Below, piece by piece: positions 36,528-42,503 of a DNA stretch of 42,503 bases (positions are counted from its first letter, which is position 1; the number at the start of each line of letters is the position of its first letter). The position numbers and the translations under genes were made by a program. The stretch covers positions 1 to 42,503 of the forward strand of contig CAZWRK010000019.1 in assembly GCA_964635875.1 (NCBI GenBank). Reading direction: 5' to 3'. The DNA comes from CAZWRK01 sp964635875. GTDB lineage: Bacteria > Pseudomonadota > Gammaproteobacteria > Burkholderiales > Aquaspirillaceae. The notes beneath the pieces were generated by a model that had not been told where the DNA came from, ran no database searches, and was given only the letters and a program-made list of their open reading frames with translations.

Positions 36528-37619
36528 TTAGAATTTGATATACTTTTTTACCCAATCAACGACCGATTGGATTGCCCCAACAAGGGCATTATTATCTGTT
36601 GACCCATTTTGGCATTCTGCAAGTTGTATTTTTAAGCGACCTTGTTCTTTTTTGGCTTCGTCCAAGTCACCCTTCAATGTTTTTATTTCACCCTCATACT
36701 GCCCCCGGATTTTATCGACGTCCGGCATGCTGTCGTTTAGGGCTTTAAGACGGGCTTCATATTGTTGGGCTTGATTTAGCAGTTCCTTTTCTAGTCTGCC
36801 AACCTGTTCTTTTCTGTTTTCAATTTCAGTGTTTGCAACGGCTAATTTTTGATTTGCTTCGTTAGACTTGTTTTCCATGTCGGTTGATCGTGATTTGATC
36901 CCTGCTATTATGTTACGAATATTTTCCCATGGGGTAGCGTTGGGGTCTAATGCTGAATCTAAATAGTGGACAATTTCATGCCACTTATCATGGTTTGATA
37001 AGCGAAGTTCCCAATCATGCTTGGCCACGGTTATCATATCCGAACCCGGAACCGGTTTTTTGCCAACATAACGGGTATATTGAAAGATAGTGTCGCGGGC
37101 GTTAGGAAAATACCAACCCAAATAATCTTTAAGACTTCTTATTTTCCCGCCTAAAGGATCAGCAATAGTAAAGTCGTTTTCATCGGCCGGATTATAGCCA
37201 ATAATAAGGACAAAATGGGTGTCATTTTCAACAGTCCGGGGATTAACGTCAATTTGGATCATCACCGGGTGGCCATCGTCAATTGAAGACCTTATTTCCC
37301 CAATCTGCTGGTCTGTAAGCCTTGCCGGGGTCATTGTCCTATTTTCGGAAATATCGCCAAAAAGTTTATTAAATCCACCGGGGATATAATTGCCGCTATT
37401 TGCTTGAAAAGCTACACCGGCACCCATTTTAATAAAATCGGCATTTATTTTGGCAACATCCCAATCTTTACCGTAATACTTGGCAAGCATTGCAAGGCAT
37501 GAAATAAGGCAACCGAAGTTGTAAATGTTATAAGGAAGGTTCTTGTTAAATCCAAGAAGAATATTTGCCCAACGGGAATCCCATTGGCTAAAGACAACCG
37601 GGATGTTTATGGTTGGCAT
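36528..37619 (-). CDS. C39-like peptidase, probable endolysin or tail lysin
   Basis: This 363-residue protein has an N-terminal papain-like domain (residues 1-190): SQWDSRWANILLG, then Cys37 in YNFGCLISCLAMLAKYYG, His135 in NDTHFVLIIGY and Asp154 in TIADPLGG, the Cys-His-Asp layout of the C39-like family. The C-terminal part is a charged coiled coil (about 250-340) ending in a short hydrophobic stretch. It would cut peptide cross-links in the cell wall. Its place after the fibre genes and before holin-like genes supports an endolysin. It lacks a signal peptide. Confidence 0.8.
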   Translation of the reverse strand: MPTINIPVVFSQWDSRWANILLGFNKNLPYNIYNFGCLISCLAMLAKYYGKDWDVAKINADFIKMGAGVAFQANSGNYIPGGFNKLFGDISENRTMTPARLTDQQIGEIRSSIDDGHPVMIQIDVNPRTVENDTHFVLIIGYNPADENDFTIADPLGGKIRSLKDYLGWYFPNARDTIFQYTRYVGKKPVPGSDMITVAKHDWELRLSNHDKWHEIVHYLDSALDPNATPWENIRNIIAGIKSRSTDMENKSNEANQKLAVANTEIENRKEQVGRLEKELLNQAQQYEARLKALNDSMPDVDKIRGQYEGEIKTLKGDLDEAKKEQGRLKIQLAECQNGSTDNNALVGAIQSVVDWVKKYIKF

Positions 37620-37637
37620 ACCCTAACCATACCCCAT

Positions 37638-38813
37638 TTAAAAGAAAACTGCAAATCCGCCAACCGGATCAACTAAGAATGGATCAAATGTTACAGTTGC
37701 CGCCGGCAAAGTCGAACCGCTTGGTGCTTCCAGTCCGTAAAAAATAGCAATTCTTCCTTGCGCGCCATCGGAATTGGTATCGGCCGGACAAACACCCTTT
37801 TGGGCTTGAATAATATTTGACCCCAAAGCGGCACGTTCAAAACTACCCCTAAACGACCCCCCGGCACCACCCCCACCATCCGCAACCCCTGAACCCCCAA
37901 AAGGCGGATTGGTAGAATCACCCCCATTGCCACCATTTAAACGAATACCACCGGTATTACTCCAATATTTAGCCCAATACCATCCGGCACCACCCCCACG
38001 ACCACCCGAAGCCGGCCCATCTTGCGCCGGTGCGCCTGTTCCGCCACCGCCACCCCCTAAATGCATCGAAGTAAGTGTGGTGTTTCCAACTGCCGATCCA
38101 CCTTGCGACCCATCGCCATTTCCGCCGGCTGTTGCATTGCCACCCCCTGATCCTTGATCGCCTGAATTTCCCCCACCACCATTTCCTTGTCGAAGCTTGG
38201 TTTCAGTAACAAACGAACCATAAATTCCTTCGCCCGCCCCGGCTGTGTTTCCATCCGATGTATTCCAACCGGCACCAAATCCACCGCCGGCTTGGGTTGC
38301 CCGCCATGTGTTGGGATCGGTTGAAGAAATAGAATGGTCTTGTGAAGTGGGGAAGCCATTGCCACCATTGCAAATAATTTGACCGCTTCCGCTGGTAGTT
38401 CCGGCATCAACAATGGCAAATAAAGCACCGGTTGACCCGTTCCATTCGGCGACTGTCCAAGTGCTTATTGTCACATTGCGATATTCGCGAACATCCAAAA
38501 CTTGGGTTCCGTCTGTATAAGTTCGACCTAAATTATCTTGAAGGGTTAGGGAAGTGGTGCCGCCACCTGAAACAATAAGCGCTAATTCATAATTGTCTTC
38601 GGTTTCACTTGCGGGGTCACGGGTTTGATGAATAAGAATTAAGTCGCCATTTGAATAACCGCCAGAATTTAAAGTTAAAACATTATTGCCAATTGTCCCG
38701 GTGGCAGTTCTTCGGGTATGTGGATCGGCTGAAAGCGTGACATTTGTGCCATGCGTGGCGCGGCCAAAAGGTCTTCCCGGTAATACATCGTAAATCTGTT
38801 GTCTTAGTGGCAT
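37638..38813 (-). CDS. Glycine-rich tail fibre / adhesin
   Basis: This 391-residue protein begins with a beta-rich region (1-140). A long Gly-rich stretch (about 170-330) follows, with runs such as GNGGGGNSGDQGSGGG, LGGGGGGTGAPAQDG and SGGRGGGAGW, then a compact C-terminal end (FDPFLVDPVGGFAVFF). Such Gly-rich blocks form polyglycine helix bundles in some phage adhesins. It lies at the end of the tail genes, right before the lysis genes, so receptor binding is likely. Confidence 0.75.
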   Translation of the reverse strand: MPLRQQIYDVLPGRPFGRATHGTNVTLSADPHTRRTATGTIGNNVLTLNSGGYSNGDLILIHQTRDPASETEDNYELALIVSGGGTTSLTLQDNLGRTYTDGTQVLDVREYRNVTISTWTVAEWNGSTGALFAIVDAGTTSGSGQIICNGGNGFPTSQDHSISSTDPNTWRATQAGGGFGAGWNTSDGNTAGAGEGIYGSFVTETKLRQGNGGGGNSGDQGSGGGNATAGGNGDGSQGGSAVGNTTLTSMHLGGGGGGTGAPAQDGPASGGRGGGAGWYWAKYWSNTGGIRLNGGNGGDSTNPPFGGSGVADGGGGAGGSFRGSFERAALGSNIIQAQKGVCPADTNSDGAQGRIAIFYGLEAPSGSTLPAATVTFDPFLVDPVGGFAVFF

Positions 38814-38817
38814 AAAA

Positions 38818-39225
38818 TTAAGCTAATTGTTGGCCTAAAACATAGCCCCGATATGCCCCCGAACCGGTACAAATAAAACCGAACGAATCAATTTTGTTTG
38901 CACCCGTGGATAGGGTTGGAACTACACCAAAAGGCCATTTGATTCCGGATGGCCAAGTGACAGTTCTTCCGCCTGTACCATCTTGAATTAAGTGGATAAT
39001 AAACCGCTGTCTTGTAGCGACATTTGAAAAAGCCAAAGTCCTGTTTCCACCCAAAGTCACTTCACGTTCGTTTCCTTTGGTCTTATCGGACATATCAAAA
39101 GTGACGGTTGATCCATCCGTTTCAGTGCCGGAAATTCCTTGGCCTAAAACCAAATCCTTTCTTAAATTGTTGTATTGGGTTGCGGTTGCGTTTGTCCCCG
39201 CTACTACATCAGTTGAATCCGACAT
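38818..39225 (-). CDS. Tail fibre-associated beta protein
   Basis: This 135-residue protein has an N-terminal helical segment (ATATQYNNLRKDLVLGQG) and a beta-rich body with NRTLAFSNVATRQRFIIHLI. A GGRTVTWPSGIKWPFG block and SFGFICTGSGAYRGY follow. The last blocks recur in phage tail fibre and virion beta domains. It lies between the tail-tip genes and the Gly-rich fibre. Confidence 0.7.
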   Translation of the reverse strand: MSDSTDVVAGTNATATQYNNLRKDLVLGQGISGTETDGSTVTFDMSDKTKGNEREVTLGGNRTLAFSNVATRQRFIIHLIQDGTGGRTVTWPSGIKWPFGVVPTLSTGANKIDSFGFICTGSGAYRGYVLGQQLA

Positions 39226-39232
39226 AAATTTA

Positions 39233-39712
39233 TTATCCTATTATTACTGTCCAACGTAAAGTTAAAGTATCATTGACGGTTTTCACACGGTTAATTGCCG
39301 CCCTGCAAAACAGTTGTCCGGAACCGGGAATTGATGCATCGGCCGTGGAATCACCAAATAACCCCGCTTCACGCAAAGTTCCATTAGCTTCGGCTGTTGT
39401 AAAAAAAGTTTCAAATAAAGCTTGGTTATTAGAAACAGACCTTGCAGAAACTAACTTTCTTCCAACTTCACTTTGCAATCCGGAATCCCCTAATGCCGGT
39501 GCGGTTATTCCTGTGCCTAAAGCGCAAATTGTAATATAACCGCGACCCGATTGTTGAATTAATCCTGCGGCAATTGATTCTTTTGCCCGTGTGACTACAA
39601 GGTTTTTAATGTGGTCAACAGATTTGATTTTTCCCGTTTTGGCGTCTTGAATAATAATTTCAATTTCGCCCCGCATCTTTATTTGGTCGTCTAATTTTTG
39701 TACTTGATTCAT
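39233..39712 (-). CDS. Tail protein, probable fibre or baseplate component
   Basis: ATG at 39712 gives 159 residues, MNQVQKLDDQIKMRGEIEII; the frame extends out into the preceding gene. It has VDHIKNLVVTRAKESIAAGL, then GYITICALGTGITAPALGDS and a beta-rich end with NGTLREAGLFGDST, typical of phage tail fibre attachment proteins. The start overlaps the end of the 39714-41483 gene (TAATATG). Confidence 0.7.
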   Translation of the reverse strand: MNQVQKLDDQIKMRGEIEIIIQDAKTGKIKSVDHIKNLVVTRAKESIAAGLIQQSGRGYITICALGTGITAPALGDSGLQSEVGRKLVSARSVSNNQALFETFFTTAEANGTLREAGLFGDSTADASIPGSGQLFCRAAINRVKTVNDTLTLRWTVIIG

Positions 39713-39713
39713 A

Positions 39714-41483
39714 TTAACCCCATTGGAACAAATCCCATCTTGCCCGGGTGGCTGGTGTTGCTTGTAAAGAATCGGAACACCAAGTGGCGTATGCCCCGGC
39801 ACTATCTATAGTAAGACTATCAAGTAATGAATCACTTAGCAATGAATCGGTGACTGAAAGCAGTTCATCAACCACTTCTTGGTCGTCCAATTCAATTAAG
39901 TTTTTATTTGCTTCCAAAAGTTCAATAAGGAATTTGATAATACCCATTGTTTTGGCCGAAGCTAGATTAACAGTCCAAATATATTGGCCACCACCCAAAG
40001 ACTGGCCTTCGACCGATTGAACAATATAAGTGGTGTTTACATTAAATTTAGTTGAATTGACGGTTATATATTGCCCGGATCGAAAACCGTTTTCATAAGT
40101 CCTAAAGCTTCCTTCAATAATATTATTGGCATAATCGGTTAGTTCTGCCGAAGCCCGGTCACGGGCGGCAACAGTTGTGGTGATTGTCTTGTCAAAAATT
40201 GCAAATTCTTTTACCCCGTTTTCTAAAATCGAAGTGGTATTTTCCACCGCCACTAAAATCGGAATGTCGTATTGGTATTCGACCCTTAAAGTATCGGATG
40301 TGGTTAAAATGGCAAGTCCATCATCCTGTTCAACGTACTTTTCCTGAAAATTCAAATAATAGTCATAACCGGAAGTATCAATGTTTTTAATACCCAAAGA
40401 TTTAGTGACACCGTTTACTTTAACTGTCACATTATGCGGTTTGTCCGGCAAGACAAATTGGCGCGCCGCACCATCACCTTTGGTTTCGTAAAAAGTAGAA
40501 TCTGAAAGCTTAGTTCCACCCCGGACATAAACCCGGTTTTTAAGTTGTGAAGAATCCTTAAATAGCTTCAAATCAAAGGCGTTTGTGGTATTGTCTGTGA
40601 TTCCAAACGGTGCCGCATCGGTTGTAAGCGGGAAATAGTGGATGTCCTTGTCATAATCAATAAACCAATTCCTTCCGGTTAATTCGCAAATCTTTCTTAT
40701 TGCCTGACTGGGCTGAATATAATTAAAGGAAATCTGATCGATTGTGACGCCTTCGATTGTATTGGTTGTGGTGATTCCGGTTCCGGTAGCATAGCGGGTG
40801 ACAATATCGCTTATTATTTCGGCGTCGGTCATGTCTTCATAAGTTCGATGCACCAAATTGCGATCCAAAAGCCAAGTGTAATCAACACAAGTAAAATCAC
40901 CCCGAACCACCCCATGTTCCAAATAACTTAATTTCTGTCCAATAATATAACCACCAAAGATTTTGGTTCCATCATTTAGGGTAATGGTTATTTCCTGCCC
41001 ATTGGATGGCATCCCAACATCGTTACGATCGATCAAAGAAAATGCAAGCGTGTTTTGCTGGTCATTAACAATGTCCGCTATTTCAATTGTTCTTTGCAAA
41101 ACATCGGCAGTGCGATCAACCCCGTTAATTGTGACGTTATAAGTGGCAGACAGTGTTAAGAATGAAAGCCATTCGCCATATCCGGTACCGGCTGAATTAG
41201 TGGCAAAAGCCCGAAAATACCAAGTTGTCCCGGGTGTAAGTTCAATGTCGGGGGTGTCTGTATAAGTAGTTTCGCCAAAAGTGCCGGTTTCTGAAACTGA
41301 TCTGTCGGGATAGGCGACAGTGTTATATTGAAAACCCCTTTCGGTGACAGTTCCGCCACCATCATCGGTGACTTGGCCATTAAAAGTTGCCGAAGTCTTT
41401 GTAATTCCTGTGGCAAGGTTAGTGATTACAGTTGGGGCAACAACGACTGTGGGCGCCGGAATAAATAAAAGTAGCAAGGACAT
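39714..41483 (-). CDS. Tail-tip / baseplate hub protein with fibronectin-like domain
   Basis: This 589-residue protein has an N-terminal FN3-like beta domain (about 18-112, with TSATFNGQVTDDGGGTVTER, TWYFRAFATNSAGTGYGEW). A tail hub-like body follows, with TINGVDRTADVLQRTIEIAD, FTCVDYTWLLDRNLVHRTYE and ICELTGRNWFIDYDKDIHYF. This fits hub or minor tail proteins that close the tube tip. A C-terminal helical, acidic end follows. An N-terminal FN3 is unusual. ATG at 41483. Confidence 0.75.
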   Translation of the reverse strand: MSLLLLFIPAPTVVVAPTVITNLATGITKTSATFNGQVTDDGGGTVTERGFQYNTVAYPDRSVSETGTFGETTYTDTPDIELTPGTTWYFRAFATNSAGTGYGEWLSFLTLSATYNVTINGVDRTADVLQRTIEIADIVNDQQNTLAFSLIDRNDVGMPSNGQEITITLNDGTKIFGGYIIGQKLSYLEHGVVRGDFTCVDYTWLLDRNLVHRTYEDMTDAEIISDIVTRYATGTGITTTNTIEGVTIDQISFNYIQPSQAIRKICELTGRNWFIDYDKDIHYFPLTTDAAPFGITDNTTNAFDLKLFKDSSQLKNRVYVRGGTKLSDSTFYETKGDGAARQFVLPDKPHNVTVKVNGVTKSLGIKNIDTSGYDYYLNFQEKYVEQDDGLAILTTSDTLRVEYQYDIPILVAVENTTSILENGVKEFAIFDKTITTTVAARDRASAELTDYANNIIEGSFRTYENGFRSGQYITVNSTKFNVNTTYIVQSVEGQSLGGGQYIWTVNLASAKTMGIIKFLIELLEANKNLIELDDQEVVDELLSVTDSLLSDSLLDSLTIDSAGAYATWCSDSLQATPATRARWDLFQWG

Positions 41484-41514
41484 ACTTTTATATTAGCATT
41501 AACCCGGCCTTTGT

Positions 41515-42465
41515 TTAACCAACACCCAATGCCGGAAGCTTCTGAACTGTTGCACCGCCACCGCCACCCGTTGATGCAATGATTTCAACTGCATAAGCAA
41601 ATTGGTAAAATCCGGCATTAGTAAATGACCAATCATTGCTATCCGCCCCGGCTACCGCTTGGGGGTTGGTATAAACAACGGTATAAATCCTAAACTGATT
41701 ATGGGCATTTTGCTTTTGCGCCCTAAAAGTTCCCGCATCCAAAGTTCCGCTTATATCCGAAGCGCTGTCGTTTATAGCACCGCCAAAATCAACCCGCATC
41801 GCATTTGCTGTGGTTGTTGTAAGCGAAATGCTTAATGGATTGCCATTTTCTGAATAATTTGTTGCACCCGTAGGGGTTGTTTGGTCAACACCGGTAAAGG
41901 AAACGGAAACCGAAGCCATGATTGACCCACCACCGCCGGTTGAAACAACAATATCTTTTGCGCCTGTTCCGGGGGCAGTATAACCCCACACTTTTTGGTC
42001 ATCGGATTTATTAATAACAACTGTAGCCGCATTGCCATCAAAAGTCGAAGAAAGCACTTGTCCGAACCCCTGCACATCCCAAATTACATATCTTTCACTT
42101 CCCGAACCTATTGTGTGGCTGTAAGTAATACTTGTAACTTCGCCGTTAGTTGTTGAATTGCTTGCGGCGTCAAATGCTATTGCCCCAATAGGAAAAGCCG
42201 TAAAATAAGCATCTAAATGTTTTCCTTGAAAAATAAACCAAAAAGCCAATAACGAATAAGCTATCGCCGGCGCTATTGAAAAAGGACTTTTAAATAAAGA
42301 CTTAAAATCCGATTTTATATTTTTCCATTGGACTTGATACCAAACCTTTTCGTCTACAACTTCGTGATTGTGTTTTTCCCTTTGATCGAAAAAAGTTTGG
42401 CGACAATACGCAAGATAGCGGTTTAAAAGGACTGCGGTGGTCGTGGATTCGCAAAGAATACCCAT
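41515..42465 (-). CDS. Tail protein, first gene after the contig closure
   Basis: This 316-residue protein begins MGILCESTTTAVLLNRYLAY, has a hydrophobic stretch near 68-85 (APAIAYSLLAFWFIFQG) and a beta-rich C-terminal part ending in a Gly-rich linker and VQKLPALGVG. It is homologous to the partial gene at 1-621 in the N-terminal 60 residues and in GVDQTTPTGAT. It stands between the 641-1867 gene (across the closure) and the tail hub gene, so a distal tail role is inferred. TATTAT lies 6 nt before its ATG. Confidence 0.75.
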   Translation of the reverse strand: MGILCESTTTAVLLNRYLAYCRQTFFDQREKHNHEVVDEKVWYQVQWKNIKSDFKSLFKSPFSIAPAIAYSLLAFWFIFQGKHLDAYFTAFPIGAIAFDAASNSTTNGEVTSITYSHTIGSGSERYVIWDVQGFGQVLSSTFDGNAATVVINKSDDQKVWGYTAPGTGAKDIVVSTGGGGSIMASVSVSFTGVDQTTPTGATNYSENGNPLSISLTTTTANAMRVDFGGAINDSASDISGTLDAGTFRAQKQNAHNQFRIYTVVYTNPQAVAGADSNDWSFTNAGFYQFAYAVEIIASTGGGGGATVQKLPALGVG

Positions 42466-42503
42466 GAATTAATAATAGCAGAATTTACTTATAGAAAAAG
42501 TTA
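42449..42503. repeat. 55-nt direct repeat, right copy (contig closure)
   Basis: Identical to 605-659. Continuing from 42503 into base 660 restores the complete 641-1867 gene and gives the expected tail gene order. Confidence 0.9.

Noticed and set aside
605..42503. The 55-nt repeat as a natural direct terminal repeat or attachment site
   Set aside because: It is too short for phage terminal repeats, does not begin at the left contig end, and lies within two coding genes; there is no integrase gene.

Overview
The window looks like an almost complete genome of a tailed, siphovirus-type phage (Caudoviricetes), assembled as one contig. Every gene I can support lies on the minus strand, so the genome reads from high to low coordinates. 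The standard genetic code fits. I see no integrase, tRNA, DNA polymerase or replicative helicase. The host cannot be named: the portal and minor-head proteins recall phages of Gram-positive-like bacteria, and the promoters are plain sigma70-type.

The last 55 bases (42449-42503) repeat 605-659 exactly. Reading through that repeat joins the tail gene 641-1867 to the tail gene 41515-42465, which is the expected gene order. I therefore read 660-42503 as a closed or circularly permuted genome of about 41.8 kb. Bases 1-604 then form a divergent second version of the 41515-42465 gene, attached as a graph branch.

Layout in transcription order: (1) 24301-16990, packaging and head genes (three small proteins, terminase small and large subunits, portal, MuF-like minor head protein, scaffold, major capsid). 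(2) 16863-7711, an inserted cassette of five glycosyltransferase-like genes, two methyltransferase-like genes and several microproteins, placed between the capsid gene and the head-tail connectors. (3) 7703-641, connectors, tail terminator, a Com-like zinc ribbon, tail tube, tail-assembly chaperones with a -1 frameshift site, tape measure and a repeated structural protein. (4) 42465-37638, across the closure, tail tip and fibres, including a glycine-rich fibre. (5) 37619-35625, lysis genes (C39-like peptidase, holin-like proteins). (6) 35366-33853, small genes and a dense regulatory region holding tandem promoters, an attenuator-like hairpin, a probable structured RNA of about 390 nt, and an origin-like cluster of three DnaA boxes. 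(7) 33852-24543, early genes: resolvase-like nuclease, RecT/Bet annealing protein, J-domain protein, PD-(D/E)XK nuclease, methionine aminopeptidase and many small Cys-pair proteins.

Expression signals are unusually legible. At least eight start codons sit 6-7 nt after a -10 box that has a correctly spaced -35, which predicts leaderless mRNAs. A second group of genes uses a strong GGGGGTGA Shine-Dalgarno. Five promoters share the 11-mer AACAAATACTT. The half-site TTTTCACG occurs at both the late promoter (24.5 kb) and the origin region (34.0 kb), suggesting one regulator for both.
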